From positions 310,001-374,000 of the forward strand of contig NZ_JAINZS010000001.1 in NCBI RefSeq assembly GCF_020166495.1: a DNA stretch of 64,000 nt, in the 5' to 3' direction. Source of the stretch: Robertkochia aurantiaca (GTDB lineage: Bacteria; Bacteroidota; Bacteroidia; Flavobacteriales; Flavobacteriaceae). Below, in pieces: positions 17,740 through 26,658 of the stretch; position 1 is the first letter of the stretch, and each line of letters begins with the position of its first letter. The notes beneath the pieces were generated by a model. The model did not search any database and was not told where the DNA came from. It saw only the letters and a list, made by a program, of their open reading frames with translations. Both the position numbers and the translations under genes were made by a program.

Positions 17740-18995
17740 GAGATACGCTTTAAGATATAAGGCCTAACGAAGATGATGATGAACATGAGAGCCAACAGGA
17801 AAGCCAGTGACCAGGGTCGGGCGATCAGTAACCGGAACAACAGTGCGATGGCCGTTATAGCACCGAACGCTATCCCGATTATCGGTATCCACTTCTTTGA
17901 GCCTTCTTCTTTATAAGCCAACCAGTTAACAATCCCAAAGGTGATAAGAAATACAAGACTGGCAGCTTCGACCAGAGAGCTCAAAGACCCTATAACGGCA
18001 AAAACAGCCGCAAGGGTGCCCCACATGATAACAGCCCGGTCGGGAACATCATGACTATTGGTATGATCGAACCACTTGGGAAGTTCATTTTTGTCTGCGA
18101 TTTTCCTGGAAAGATTGGAGGTGGAAAACAAGGTTGAGTTAATAGCCGCTGCTGTGGCCAGGCCCGCTGCTATGGTCATTACGATGATGCCAGGGGTGCC
18201 TATGGCTTTCATAGCCGCAACCGATAAGGCGATCTGTTTGAAATTGATCATGTTAGCTGCTCCTCCTAAAAAGGTGGCTCCCAAGGCTACTAAAATATAA
18301 ACAAGGATCACGAAAGTCACAGCAAGCAGCAATACCGGCATAAAGTATTTCCCGGGTTCCTTGATTTTATCATATTCATAACTCAGCAACTGAAAACCTT
18401 CAAAAGCCATAAAAATAGCGGCGCCGCCAAAAATGCCAGACCAAAATGGTCTTGGTTCCATACCCGCGATCAGTTGAGGTTGATCCCAGTTCGAGACTCC
18501 ATATATTCCAAGAATCAGCAGTACCAGTAAGTTCAGGCTCACAATAACGATCTCAACCCGGGTCAGTTTTCCCACTCCCAGCAGGTTCAGCCCGATCAGC
18601 AGAAGAAGTATTGCTGCGGCCAGGATTCTTATTATAAGCGTACTACCGTGAAATGAAAATGAAATATAGTGCCCGAAGGCATAGGCATATACCGAGATGG
18701 TAAGAATATAACCCAGGATCAGCAACCAGCTTAAACCTCCTGCTAATGATTCGTTTTCGACCTTTTCAAGGAAGGCGAAGGCGCCGCCGCTTTTAGAAAA
18801 TTTATTGGAAAGAAATACATAACTGTATGCGGAACAAAGAGCGATGATGCCCGTAAATAGAAATGAAAACCAGGTCCATTGCCCGGCTACAGCTATGGCT
18901 ACCCCCAAAACTGTATAAATACCACCACCTACCATTCCTCCTGCTGCTAATGCCCATACCCCTGCTGGTGATAATTGTCCGTTCGATTTGCTCAT
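17736..18995 (-). CDS. APC-superfamily amino-acid permease
   Basis: A 419-residue inner-membrane transporter with about 12 helices. The N-terminal TM1 signature is GVWALAAGGMVGGGIYTVLGVAIAVAG, the GXG-type unwound helix of APC carriers. The TM6 region carries AAIFMAFEGFQLLSYEYDKIKEP, equivalent to FxxFxGFE. Such carriers import amino acids with H+ or by exchange; the substrate is not evident. It is coupled to the downstream lipoprotein gene. A second APC permease (19750-20988) lies just beyond the FKBP gene on the opposite strand; the two are related in family but clearly diverged. Confidence 0.85.
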   Translation of the reverse strand: MSKSNGQLSPAGVWALAAGGMVGGGIYTVLGVAIAVAGQWTWFSFLFTGIIALCSAYSYVFLSNKFSKSGGAFAFLEKVENESLAGGLSWLLILGYILTISVYAYAFGHYISFSFHGSTLIIRILAAAILLLLIGLNLLGVGKLTRVEIVIVSLNLLVLLILGIYGVSNWDQPQLIAGMEPRPFWSGIFGGAAIFMAFEGFQLLSYEYDKIKEPGKYFMPVLLLAVTFVILVYILVALGATFLGGAANMINFKQIALSVAAMKAIGTPGIIVMTIAAGLATAAAINSTLFSTSNLSRKIADKNELPKWFDHTNSHDVPDRAVIMWGTLAAVFAVIGSLSSLVEAASLVFLITFGIVNWLAYKEEGSKKWIPIIGIAFGAITAIALLFRLLIARPWSLAFLLALMFIIIFVRPYILKRIS

Positions 18996-19086
18996 TCCTT
19001 AAATCCTTTGGTAAAAGAAGGCTGAACATGGGTCACTTAAAGAGCATTAATAATTTACTGAATTTTCGGCAAAATCGGAAGCGCAT

Positions 19087-19116
19087 AAAAAAACCCGGCG
19101 CCAGGCCGGGTTTTTA
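19087..19116 (-). terminator. Rho-independent terminator after the FKBP gene
   Basis: A hairpin CCCGGC / GCCGGG with a 5-base loop flanked by A-run and T-run on both sides, located 19 bases past the stop of the minus-strand FKBP gene. The symmetric A/T tails mean it could act in either direction. Confidence 0.85.
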
Positions 19117-19134
19117 CTATTCAGAGGCAGAAGC

Positions 19135-19563
19135 TTAGGCTACTTCTACCAATTCGATATCAAATACAAGGTCTTTCCCTGCAAGAGGATGATTAGCATC
19201 CAGTACCACGTCTTCTTCTTTAACTTCTTGGATCAGTAAGATCTGTCTTCTTCCATCTTGCTGACGTGCTTCCAGCTGCATACCAACTTGAGGCTCCATT
19301 CCTTCAGGGAGTTGGGTTTTAGGCACGGTAAAAATAGCTTCATCCACACGAGGTCCATAGGCCTTATCTGCGGGAATGGTCACTTTTTTAGATTCACCTA
19401 CCTTCATTCCGTTAACGGCTACATCAAAACCTTCAATCATCTGTCCGGCACCTACTTCAAACTCTATCGGCTCGCGTTCTCTGGAGCTGTCAAAAACGGT
19501 GTCATCAGTTAATTTTCCGGTATAATGAACCTTTACTTTACTTCCTTTTTTTGCTTCAGACAT
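19135..19563 (-). CDS. FKBP-type peptidyl-prolyl cis-trans isomerase (SlyD-like)
   Basis: A 142-residue cytosolic protein: an FKBP domain ([21 protein letters not shown], then [21 protein letters not shown]) interrupted by an insert-in-flap domain (about residues 65-120, [18 protein letters not shown]...) and closing with [18 protein letters not shown], the SlyD signature. It speeds prolyl isomerisation and acts as a folding helper. The His/Cys-rich metal tail of E. coli SlyD is absent: the protein stops at LVEVA. It is monocistronic with its own promoter and terminator. Confidence 0.9.
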   Translation of the reverse strand: MSEAKKGSKVKVHYTGKLTDDTVFDSSREREPIEFEVGAGQMIEGFDVAVNGMKVGESKKVTIPADKAYGPRVDEAIFTVPKTQLPEGMEPQVGMQLEARQQDGRRQILLIQEVKEEDVVLDANHPLAGKDLVFDIELVEVA

Positions 19564-19598
19564 AATGTCTTAAAATTTTGATTATTAATTATTTTGTG

Positions 19599-19630
19599 CA
19601 AAGGTAGCCCGAATTTATGGCGCATCCCAA
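19599..19630 (-). promoter_or_regulatory. Predicted promoter of the FKBP gene
   Basis: Read on the minus strand: TTGG at 19630-19627, a 20-base spacer, TACCTTTG at 19606-19599. The latter is an exact TAnnTTTG match, 36 bases upstream of the ATG. Confidence 0.5.
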
Positions 19631-19722
19631 TGATAGCACTCTTTTTTCCCATTCCCTGCCAACTGCATTTATCAAAACCACCCCCTTTTACCCCAATTCT
19701 TTTTACGGTTTAAAGAATCTTC

Positions 19723-19730
19723 TATCTTTA
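19723..19730 (+). promoter_or_regulatory. Bacteroidota-type -7 element (TATCTTTA)
   Basis: TATCTTTA followed by G, 19 bases upstream of the APC permease ATG at 19750. No clear -33 is visible. Confidence 0.4.
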
Positions 19731-19749
19731 GGAGACCTACAGCTTTATT

Positions 19750-20988
19750 ATGTCAAAAAACAACAACAGTCTGAAACGCACCCTTGGATTTTGGGATGTC
19801 TTATTCTTTGGCATCGGAGGTATAATCGGTGCCGGAATCTATGCTATTATAGGCGAGGCAGCTGCCCTGGGTGGAAATCTGCTCTGGCTGAGTTTTTTAA
19901 TTGCCGCGGTGATCGCTCTGCTTACAGGACTTACCTACGCCGAATTCGTAAGCAGGTTTCCCGACGCCGGTGGTAGTTACGAATATATAAAACAAGGTAT
20001 GGGTGAACGAACAGCTTTGTTCATGTCTTTCTTCATGACTTTTACAGGTGTGGTGGCAGCTGCCGCCATAGCCATCAGTTTTGCAGATTACCTGGGCAGA
20101 CTTCTTGATATACCGCTTCGGTTAACCATCACAGGCATTATAGCCCTGATGGCATTGTTCAATATAGTCGGAGCAAAATACAGTTCGAATTTTAATCGTT
20201 TGGCCACTGTCATAACCGTACTGGGACTCCTGCTGGTGATCATTGTTTGCATACCCGATATTGGAGATACCGACCTTTTAAAAACTCCCGAAGAAGGGAT
20301 AACCGGAATCTTCGCGGGCTCGGCTCTAATCTTTTTCAGTTATATCGGTTTTGAAGACCTTGTTAAACTGGCTGAAGAAACAAAAAAACCACGAAAGAAT
20401 CTTCCGAAGGCAATATTGCTCAGCGGGCTGATAGTTCTGGGAATCTATGTGCTTATCGCCATCAGTGCTGTAAGCAGCCTTGGAGCCGAAAGACTTGCTT
20501 CATCTCCAGGTCCCCTCGCAGCGGTCATCGAAAAAAAGCTGGGGAAAACAGGTGCCATCATTCTGGTGGTGGTAGCGCTTTTTGCCACCAGCAAGACCAT
20601 ACTCAGCAATATACTCGGTACTTCAAGGTTATTGTTCGATGTGGCTCGTGACACCGGTATCAGATGGCTTGAAAAATTTACAACCCTTGAAGGGATGGGT
20701 GAAAAGACTCCTAATTACGCAATCGTGGCTATAGCTCTGATTGCCATCGGCTTCGGACTGATCGGGAATCTGAAGATCGTTGCTTCCATCAGCAATATCT
20801 TTATATTTATAGTCTTTGGCATGGTCAATATCGCTTTGATACGATACAGGTATAAGAACAAGAACGCCGAAAACTCTCATAGAGGGTTTCGTATTCCATT
20901 AAACATTTCCAATGTACCTATTCCAACCATACTGGCCCTGGGAAGCCTGGCGGGTCTAATGGCTTATAATATCTACAATATGTTGTAG
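19750..20988 (+). CDS. APC-superfamily amino-acid permease
   Basis: A 412-residue transporter with about 12 transmembrane helices. The TM1 motif is FWDVLFFGIGGIIGAGIYAIIGEAAA, and the TM6-equivalent is FAGSALIFFSYIGFEDLVKLAEETKKPRKNLP, the clearest hallmark of the APC family (GFE...EEt.nPrr.iP). It imports or exchanges amino acids; specificity is not predictable. It is a single-gene unit with a short leader. It converges on the GyrI-like gene with only a 7-base gap and no terminator between them. Confidence 0.88.
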   Translation: MSKNNNSLKRTLGFWDVLFFGIGGIIGAGIYAIIGEAAALGGNLLWLSFLIAAVIALLTGLTYAEFVSRFPDAGGSYEYIKQGMGERTALFMSFFMTFTGVVAAAAIAISFADYLGRLLDIPLRLTITGIIALMALFNIVGAKYSSNFNRLATVITVLGLLLVIIVCIPDIGDTDLLKTPEEGITGIFAGSALIFFSYIGFEDLVKLAEETKKPRKNLPKAILLSGLIVLGIYVLIAISAVSSLGAERLASSPGPLAAVIEKKLGKTGAIILVVVALFATSKTILSNILGTSRLLFDVARDTGIRWLEKFTTLEGMGEKTPNYAIVAIALIAIGFGLIGNLKIVASISNIFIFIVFGMVNIALIRYRYKNKNAENSHRGFRIPLNISNVPIPTILALGSLAGLMAYNIYNML

Positions 20989-20995
20989 GTATGAC

Positions 20996-21478
20996 CTATT
21001 CGGTCTTTTTCTTAACGGGTATGAGAATCGTTTCTTCTGAAAGGGGATCTTCTCCGCGATACTCTTTTCCCATTACTGCTAGATGCGGTCTGTTATCCAG
21101 AAGGTATTTACTGCGGGGTAACCAATCACTAAAGATCTCCCTGTAAAATGCTGCAGCTTCACTGGCTTTACCCTGGTACAAAAACTCAGCATAGTATCCT
21201 GCAGGAATGTGCAACAGGTCCAGATCAGAATCTTTGGCTGTCTTTTCAGAAGCCTGAACCCCTGCCCATTTAGTAAACTCCAGGGTGGGGTCAAAACCTT
21301 CAAAATAGTTTTCAGGATAGATATCTACTGAATACAACATATCAGGCCGTCGGCCTGACAAACTGAGACCGGTCATGAACGAATTCCACAAAGTCCGTGT
21401 ATTGTTCTGAACGAAAGAAGTGCCGGTCGAAATGCCCTTAATCTGTATCGAATCGAGGTATTTTATACTAGGTGTCAT
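20996..21478 (-). CDS. GyrI-like / effector-binding small-molecule-binding domain protein
   Basis: About 160 residues, starting at MTPSIKYLDSIQIKGIST. I prefer this ATG because the longer frame (to 21514) would begin inside the terminator hairpin of the preceding gene. The pattern is that of the stand-alone GyrI-like/AraC effector-binding fold: the early strand QIKGISTGTSF, then YSVDIYPENYFEGFDP, the acidic second half with HIPAGYYAEFLYQGKASEAAAFYREIFSDWLP, and the terminal strands DPLSEETILIPVKK. Such proteins bind or hydrolyse hydrophobic small molecules. No DNA-binding domain is attached. Confidence 0.65.
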   Translation of the reverse strand: MTPSIKYLDSIQIKGISTGTSFVQNNTRTLWNSFMTGLSLSGRRPDMLYSVDIYPENYFEGFDPTLEFTKWAGVQASEKTAKDSDLDLLHIPAGYYAEFLYQGKASEAAAFYREIFSDWLPRSKYLLDNRPHLAVMGKEYRGEDPLSEETILIPVKKKTE

Positions 21479-21502
21479 AACAGTCTGCCTGAATGGGTTT
21501 AA

Positions 21503-21531
21503 ATAAAAAAGCATGGGGCTAACCCATGCTT
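21503..21531 (-). terminator. Rho-independent terminator after the OmpA-like gene
   Basis: On the minus strand GCATGGG, a 5-base loop and CCCATGC, followed by six T. It lies 21 bases after the stop of the coiled-coil OmpA-like gene. Confidence 0.85.
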
Positions 21532-21551
21532 CTAACTGGTGAAAATATTAT

Positions 21552-22322
21552 TTACAAGCCGTTCTTAAGATGCTCTCTCATCCAGAGATAGAAACCATCA
21601 AAAGCCGGATGGAGTCTGATATAAGTCCCTTCGGCCAGGCTTACACGACCCATGGCTCTCAGCCTTTCCTGGGTCACCTCATACTCTGTTGCCATGAATT
21701 CGGCTAGGGCTCCTGCCCTTCTGGCAAGGATCTCCTGATTGTCGAGTCCTTTGGTCTCAATGGTTACAGACAATGACTGGTATTTCTTGATGATCTCAGA
21801 GATCTTCTGAAGATATGCCTTTTGAGATTCAGCGATCTTAGCCTCTGCATTATTAGTCCCGAAAAGATCCTCGTTTTCGATCTTGATAGAGATCTTTCCG
21901 TTCTCTACCCCCATCTGAGCATCTTCTCCCAGTGTTTTTTTGAGGTCTGTAAGCACTTTAAACGCCAGTGAATCATGACTGCTGAACTTGTCTCTGATAG
22001 CTTTCAGTTGTGCTTCTTTCTGCTGCAACGACTCCAGGGTTTGTCCGATATTATTCGTTCTTTCTGTAGAAGACTGAATAAAATTATTCAGGTTATCCAG
22101 TAATCCCTGGTTGGTTTCCCTCAGCTGTTCCATTTGCATTTCAAGGGTAGACACCCTGGTTTGTGCTCCGGCCAGCTTTCGTTCGCTTTCGGCCAATTCA
22201 GATTTGGTGGTACGCAATTCTGCATTCAGTGTATCTATTCTTGCAAAGAGCTCGCTTTTTCTCTGAGCCATCACAGAAGTAGTGATCAGTAGGAGCATTA
22301 AAACCGGTAAGATTCGTTTCAT
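21552..22322 (-). CDS. Exported coiled-coil protein with OmpA-like C-terminal domain
   Basis: A 256-residue protein. The signal peptide MKRILPVLMLLLITTSVMAQ is followed by a long coiled coil (about residues 25-115, with heptads such as LNAELRTTKSELAESERKL). The C-terminal part (about 135-250) resembles a divergent OmpA/MotB peptidoglycan-associating fold: ISIKIENEDLFGTNNAEAKI, then QKISEIIKKYQSLSVTIETKG, and ARRAGALAEFMATEYEVTQERLRAMG. The usual D and R contacting diaminopimelate are not clear, so peptidoglycan binding is an inference. Likely periplasmic, monocistronic, with a strong terminator. Confidence 0.65.
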   Translation of the reverse strand: MKRILPVLMLLLITTSVMAQRKSELFARIDTLNAELRTTKSELAESERKLAGAQTRVSTLEMQMEQLRETNQGLLDNLNNFIQSSTERTNNIGQTLESLQQKEAQLKAIRDKFSSHDSLAFKVLTDLKKTLGEDAQMGVENGKISIKIENEDLFGTNNAEAKIAESQKAYLQKISEIIKKYQSLSVTIETKGLDNQEILARRAGALAEFMATEYEVTQERLRAMGRVSLAEGTYIRLHPAFDGFYLWMREHLKNGL

Positions 22323-22423
22323 AATTTTCAGTATTGATAAGTGCTGTATTTTCTAAGGGCGCAAGATATTAATTTTTATCAATCATCCCATCCCGAAACG
22401 GATTCCCCTTTCTTGTTTCAAAG

Positions 22424-23224
22424 TCATAGGTTTTTCGTTCTGCTGGCTTTGAGCGTATATACCATCGGCAATATACCCTCATACCCTTTGATTTGATATT
22501 TTCCGGCTGCTGTTTCCCTTAAACCTTTAAAGCAATTATATGGTGAGTAGTCGTATTCGTGAAAGCCATCGATCTGAAGATCATTCTTTAAAAGGCTGTC
22601 AAATACTTCTCCCAGTCCATGATTCCAGCAGACATATTCCTGAGTGATCGCAGCCTCTGGATCGGCGTAGGTCCCGGTCTCTGATTCCTGAATGGGACCC
22701 TTATTGAAATAGCTGTAATTCAACTGCTGGAAATCATCGTCGAACATCCAGAGCACAGGATGAAATTCTGCCATGATAAAAACCCCGGAAGGTCGAAGAA
22801 AGTTTCGTATCAGCCCTGCCCATTTATTCAGGTCATTCAACCATGGCAGGGCACCGTAGCTTGTGAAGATCACATCGAAACGTTCATCCAGCACTTCTTC
22901 CAAAGCATAAACATCACTTTGTATAAAACGGGCAGAAAGATCACTCTTTATCGCCAAATCTCTGGCGGCGGCAATTGCCTTGTCAGAGAGATCAATGCCG
23001 GTAACTTCGGCTCCAAGACGGGCAAGGGATAAGGTGTCAAGTCCGAAATGACACTGCAAATGAAGCACCTTTTTACCTGAAAGGTTGTTTTTCAGCAGTG
23101 GTAGTTCTATATCCTTTAATGAAGTCTTGCCAGATAAGAAACCGGCCACATCATAAAATTCAGATGCCATATGCGCCTGCAGTCTGTTATTCCATGATCT
23201 CCGATTTATTTCCTTATAATCCAT
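22424..23224 (-). CDS. Class I SAM-dependent methyltransferase
   Basis: A 266-residue protein. Motif I is the variant KKVLHLQCHFGLDTLSLARLGAEV (Gln-Cys-His in place of Gly-Cys-Gly), followed by GIDLSDKAIAAARDLA and QSDVYAL, then FDVIFTSYGALPWL. The variant LQCHFGxDT defines a methyltransferase group found in many bacteria as uncharacterised enzymes. The acceptor is unknown. The gene starts within the last 11 bases of the DUF808 gene, so translation is probably coupled to it. Confidence 0.75.
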   Translation of the reverse strand: MDYKEINRRSWNNRLQAHMASEFYDVAGFLSGKTSLKDIELPLLKNNLSGKKVLHLQCHFGLDTLSLARLGAEVTGIDLSDKAIAAARDLAIKSDLSARFIQSDVYALEEVLDERFDVIFTSYGALPWLNDLNKWAGLIRNFLRPSGVFIMAEFHPVLWMFDDDFQQLNYSYFNKGPIQESETGTYADPEAAITQEYVCWNHGLGEVFDSLLKNDLQIDGFHEYDYSPYNCFKGLRETAAGKYQIKGYEGILPMVYTLKASRTKNL

Positions 23225-24107
23225 TTTTATCCTTTCCGGAAGACTTCCCTATGAATTTTTTTACTGCTTTAACCAGCAGCAGGACTATTATACCGGCAAC
23301 TAATCCGAAAAGCAGATCCTTCAGTAATGCGGGAAGCTGCGGAAACAAATGATGTAGCGCGTCGATATTGTGAGTGAAGATTCCACCTGAAACAAGCAAT
23401 AAGGCAATGGTACCGATCACGCTGAGCGATTTGACAACCCAGGGTAATGCATTTACAAGTACCTTCCCTATGCTATCACTGATCGAATTGGTTTCCTCGT
23501 TCATATTGATCAGACGGTATCCGAAATCGTCCATGCGAATGATCAATGCCACGATCCCATACACCCCTACTGTTGCTACCAATGCGATAAGGGTTACCAC
23601 CGGGATCTGTATTCCTATGGTTTGATCAGAAACGGTGCCAAGGGCAATAATGATAATCTCCACCGATAGAATAAAATCGGTGATCACGGCAGAACGTATC
23701 TTATCTTTTTCAAGCTTCAGCAGTTCTTCTTTTGAAAGACCGGTTTTTTTAACCTTCACTTTATCATCGTCGTGGGGTACCAGATACTCATAGACCTTTT
23801 CCGCCCCTTCATAAGCCAGGTAAAAACCACCTAAAATCAGAATGATCGTCACCACAGACGGCAGGAAATAACTCAGCAGAAAAGCCAGTGGAAGTATAAT
23901 CACCTTATTGAGAAAAGAACCCTTAGTAATGGCCCACAAGACGGGAAGTTCTCTCGAGGAAACGAATCCCATCGCCTTTTCTGCATTGACAGCGAGGTCG
24001 TCACCGAGAATCCCGGCGGTTTTTTTTCCTGCGATCTTACTCATGCTGGCAACATCATCCATGAGTGTTGCTACGTCATCTAAAAGGGCAAAAAATCCTG
24101 AAGCCAT
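23214..24107 (-). CDS. DUF808 family inner-membrane protein (YedI-like)
   Basis: A 297-residue polytopic membrane protein. The N-terminus MASGFFALLDDVATLMDDVASMSKIAGKKTAGILGDDLAVNA is the highly conserved DUF808/YedI signature, followed by about six helices (from about residue 65). The function is unknown for the whole family. Its 3' end overlaps the methyltransferase gene by 11 bases, making a two-gene operon. Confidence 0.9.
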   Translation of the reverse strand: MASGFFALLDDVATLMDDVASMSKIAGKKTAGILGDDLAVNAEKAMGFVSSRELPVLWAITKGSFLNKVIILPLAFLLSYFLPSVVTIILILGGFYLAYEGAEKVYEYLVPHDDDKVKVKKTGLSKEELLKLEKDKIRSAVITDFILSVEIIIIALGTVSDQTIGIQIPVVTLIALVATVGVYGIVALIIRMDDFGYRLINMNEETNSISDSIGKVLVNALPWVVKSLSVIGTIALLLVSGGIFTHNIDALHHLFPQLPALLKDLLFGLVAGIIVLLLVKAVKKFIGKSSGKDKNGL

Positions 24108-24178
24108 TTGTGTTCTTTAAATTGATCAGTGTTGATTAAGTTGTAAAAATAGCGTTAATATAAATGGTAAAACCCTGC

Positions 24179-25159
24179 TTAATTTCTCAGTATCTCCGGT
24201 GCAACCCCGTTCTCATGTAATATGCCATTCATTTTGAGAGGAGTTAACAGTGGTTTTTCTTTCATCCGCACCAAAGTTAAATGGTCAAAGGCCATGGAAT
24301 CTGCAGGATTCTGATACCCGCCGGTGGTTCCCATGACATAATAGTCCTTTTCGTTGCGCACCCGGTGTGAATAAGAGTGCAGATGACCATTGATGACCGT
24401 ATAATTTCGTGAAGCAAGGGCTTGTTCCAACGAACCGAGACCTTTTTCATCATCTCTTTCCCAAAGTGGCTTATGCATGAATACAAAGGTCCACCTCGGA
24501 TCAGGGAAACTGTCCAGCACTTTTTTGAAATATTCTGTTTGCTGCTGACTTATAGCTCCTGTTCGGCTTTCTTTCATTTGAGCATAAGGTGTTTCTTCAA
24601 AAACCCCCGGCGCTTCTCCCCTGATAATCTTCATCGCTTTTTCCCGTTCCCGGTTGATCTCCAGAAGCTTTTGCTCTTCAAAATCTTCTGAATCCAGCAT
24701 GAGAAATAAAACATTACGGTAGAGAAAATAATAATAGGTGGCTCCATACCTCTCTTTCCATACTTGACGCATAACTGGATTCGTCAGGTCATGATTTCCC
24801 CCAAGGTAGAAAAATGGCATTTCCAGATGCCGGGTTCGACTATCAAAAGATTCCCATTGATTTTGCAATGTGTCACGGTTATTGGTTCCTCCTTCTATCA
24901 GGTCTCCCACACTAACCACAAATGCCGGATCGAGATGGTTGAGCTGTTCAACTGCTGTACTGTATATTCCTTTGCGTTCTCCCCCGGTAAGATCCCCTAT
25001 AACAGCAAATGTAAAATCATCATTCGTTTCTGAAAATGATGTATGGGTCCACGGTCGCGAGCCGGTATCCATACCATGTTGAAAAAACCGTGGCTCTGTT
25101 CCCTGCCCACAGGCGTGTAACAGCAAAATCGCCGGGATAAAAACTAATCGGAACAACAT
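24179..25159 (-). CDS. Calcineurin-like metallophosphoesterase lipoprotein
   Basis: A 326-residue lipoprotein (lipobox LLHAC near residue 17). The metallophosphoesterase motifs appear in order: FAVIGDLTGG (first Asp), SVGDLIEGG (bridging Asp), YLGGNHDLTN (Asn-His), FVFMHKPLWE (His) and VINGHLHSYSHRV (His-X-His). The first motif has GDLTGG rather than GDxHG, so one ligand is non-canonical. It hydrolyses phosphomonoesters or diesters in the periplasm or on the outer membrane; the substrate is unknown. It stands alone, with no tight neighbours. Confidence 0.8.
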   Translation of the reverse strand: MLFRLVFIPAILLLHACGQGTEPRFFQHGMDTGSRPWTHTSFSETNDDFTFAVIGDLTGGERKGIYSTAVEQLNHLDPAFVVSVGDLIEGGTNNRDTLQNQWESFDSRTRHLEMPFFYLGGNHDLTNPVMRQVWKERYGATYYYFLYRNVLFLMLDSEDFEEQKLLEINREREKAMKIIRGEAPGVFEETPYAQMKESRTGAISQQQTEYFKKVLDSFPDPRWTFVFMHKPLWERDDEKGLGSLEQALASRNYTVINGHLHSYSHRVRNEKDYYVMGTTGGYQNPADSMAFDHLTLVRMKEKPLLTPLKMNGILHENGVAPEILRN

Positions 25160-25215
25160 TTCTGCTTTTTATATTGATCGGTCATGCAAAATAAAACAAT
25201 GCTTTACATTAAGCA

Positions 25216-25629
25216 CTATTGCTGCGGGTAAAACTCGCTCTCCTCTACCGTTAAGGTTGTAAGTTCGACGGTATGACCATCAGGGTCACTGGTATAAACA
25301 GACTTAAAATAATGATGATTCTGAATATTAAAATCAAGTTCCAGCTCTTTAAAATGAGCTATGGCCAAACTGAACTGCTCATTGTTCAGGTTAAAGGCAA
25401 AGTGATCGATCTTCACATTTTTTGATTTCTTATCGAGTTTCGGGTCATCTTTTCTTGCCGGAAACAGGGCGACCCCAGAGCGTTTTGAAAGCATGAAAAC
25501 AGGAAACGACCCCCACTTGGGCGGCTGGTGTCTTTTCAGGCCCAAAACCTCCTCATACCAAGCAGCAGACCGTTCCATATCACTGACCCGAAGGGCCACA
25601 TGATCCACAAAATCAATAGTAAATGCCAT
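25216..25629 (-). CDS. VOC-family (glyoxalase/bleomycin-resistance-like) protein
   Basis: About 137 residues from the ATG giving MAFTIDFVDHVALRVSDMERSAAWYEEVLGL, a textbook VOC beta-alpha-beta-beta-beta start with a metal-ligand His. The second half has VKIDHFAFNLNNEQF and ends SVYTSDPDGHTVELTTL with the final Glu. Family members are metal-dependent dioxygenases, isomerases or resistance proteins; this one is not assignable further. A TTG-started version beginning at 25662 is less likely. Confidence 0.75.
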   Translation of the reverse strand: MAFTIDFVDHVALRVSDMERSAAWYEEVLGLKRHQPPKWGSFPVFMLSKRSGVALFPARKDDPKLDKKSKNVKIDHFAFNLNNEQFSLAIAHFKELELDFNIQNHHYFKSVYTSDPDGHTVELTTLTVEESEFYPQQ

Positions 25630-25658
25630 AGATAATTTTCTTTTCTTGAGATACGTCA

Positions 25659-25790
25659 TCAAATTAGGATTTTCCCGGCAGATAATAAAACCCTGAAAAC
25701 CTTATCGTCTTTGGTAGCGGCAAATTCATTATCAATCAACATCATAACCTTCTGATAGTTATCCGGTTGAAAAATCTCATCAATTCTCAT
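25659..25790 (-). CDS. Possible 43-residue ORF, unknown
   Basis: An ATG-initiated frame, MRIDEIFQPDNYQKVMML..., with a stop 30 bases before the VOC start. Codon use looks coding-like, but no family is recognised. It may be a remnant or a small upstream gene of the VOC protein. The only other thing in the gap 25630-25902 is AT-rich sequence. Confidence 0.2.
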   Translation of the reverse strand: MRIDEIFQPDNYQKVMMLIDNEFAATKDDKVFRVLLSAGKILI

Positions 25791-25902
25791 TAAAAATTCA
25801 GCCCTGTTAAGGGTGATATTTCATCAAGTGATATAACAGGTCTTGTTTTTGGCATTCCCTTAAATTTTTGGTATATTATTTATAAACCATAAGAAAAAAA
25901 CT

Positions 25903-26388
25903 ATGATACGATTCACCACCATATGCTGCATGCTGTTATTCCTGTCATGCCAGCCGGATAATAAAGAAAAGATAGCCACCTTACAGGCTGATCACCAACA
26001 AATGAAAACCGTACACGCTGAAATGCAGCAGTACCACGACAGTGTAGCCAGAGAACATCAACAATGGATGGAAGAACACAAGGAAATGGTAAACGAAGAG
26101 AACGATTCTGTTTTCCAGCTGATCAACAACCAACATCAGGAGTACATGGATAAACATCAGGAATTATTGGATCTTCATGCTTCCACCCTCGATAAACACG
26201 CTGCCATGCTGGCCGATGAAGAAATACAATCCTTATCAAATGAAGAGCTGGATACACGCTTTAAAGACTTTAATGATCAGCATCAGGAAATGACCATTCA
26301 ACATGAGGAGATGATGAATGAGCATCAACGAATCATGGAAGAACACAACCGCATGATGCAAAAAGAAGATGACGGCGAAATGGAATAG
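25903..26388 (+). CDS. Histidine/methionine heptad-repeat lipoprotein
   Basis: A 161-residue lipoprotein (MIRFTTICCMLLFLSCQ, lipobox FLSC). The mature chain is almost entirely predicted coiled coil, carrying 13 His at exact 7-residue spacing in two phases: positions 31, 38, 45, 52, 59 and then 78, 85, 92, 99, 127, 134, 141, 148. The residue three after each His is Met in 7 of the 13 cases and otherwise mostly aliphatic or aromatic. There is one stripe of His along a helix with Met as part of the core, and Gln/Glu fill the rest. Metal binding or pH response at the envelope is inferred. No homologous family is recognised. Confidence 0.75.
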   Translation: MIRFTTICCMLLFLSCQPDNKEKIATLQADHQQMKTVHAEMQQYHDSVAREHQQWMEEHKEMVNEENDSVFQLINNQHQEYMDKHQELLDLHASTLDKHAAMLADEEIQSLSNEELDTRFKDFNDQHQEMTIQHEEMMNEHQRIMEEHNRMMQKEDDGEME

Positions 26389-26551
26389 CGGTTTTTTCGA
26401 TAAATCGGTCCCTTAAAAAAAACACCTGGTACCGATGAATAGCTTCTCATGCAGTGCCTTGTAAGAGCTATAAATCATACCGGTTATTAAAGAACTATCT
26501 ATTGTGGCTTTACTTCTAGGTTAAATCAGTAGTATTCCAAATCAAGCATTG

Positions 26552-26582
26552 ACCCTGGCAGGAAACTGCCCGGGTTTGTTTA
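26552..26582 (+). terminator. Terminator-like hairpin upstream of the SMP-30-like gene
   Basis: ACCC-T-GGCAG, GAAA tetraloop, CTGCC-C-GGGT then TTGTTT. One internal mismatch. It lies about 165 bases after the His-rich lipoprotein and 77 bases before the next gene. The remainder of the 270-base gap 26389-26658 shows no ORF of note. Confidence 0.5.
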
Positions 26583-26608
26583 TCACTTTCAAAAGAGGCT
26601 CAGAAAAT

Positions 26609-26639
26609 TCTGTCATTTTTTTCATCTCATTTATCTTTA
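26609..26639 (+). promoter_or_regulatory. Predicted promoter of the SMP-30-like gene
   Basis: TATCTTTA at 26632-26639 with TCTG at 26609-26612 as a possible -33 (19-base spacer), 19 bases upstream of the ATG. Confidence 0.4.
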
Positions 26640-26658
26640 TCAACAGAACATTTTAAAT

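Noticed and set aside
18076-18300. Open frames on the opposite strand of the permeases and the RND pump
   Set aside because: They are shadows in the complementary strand with no start context and no family features; the same applies to many frames across this window.
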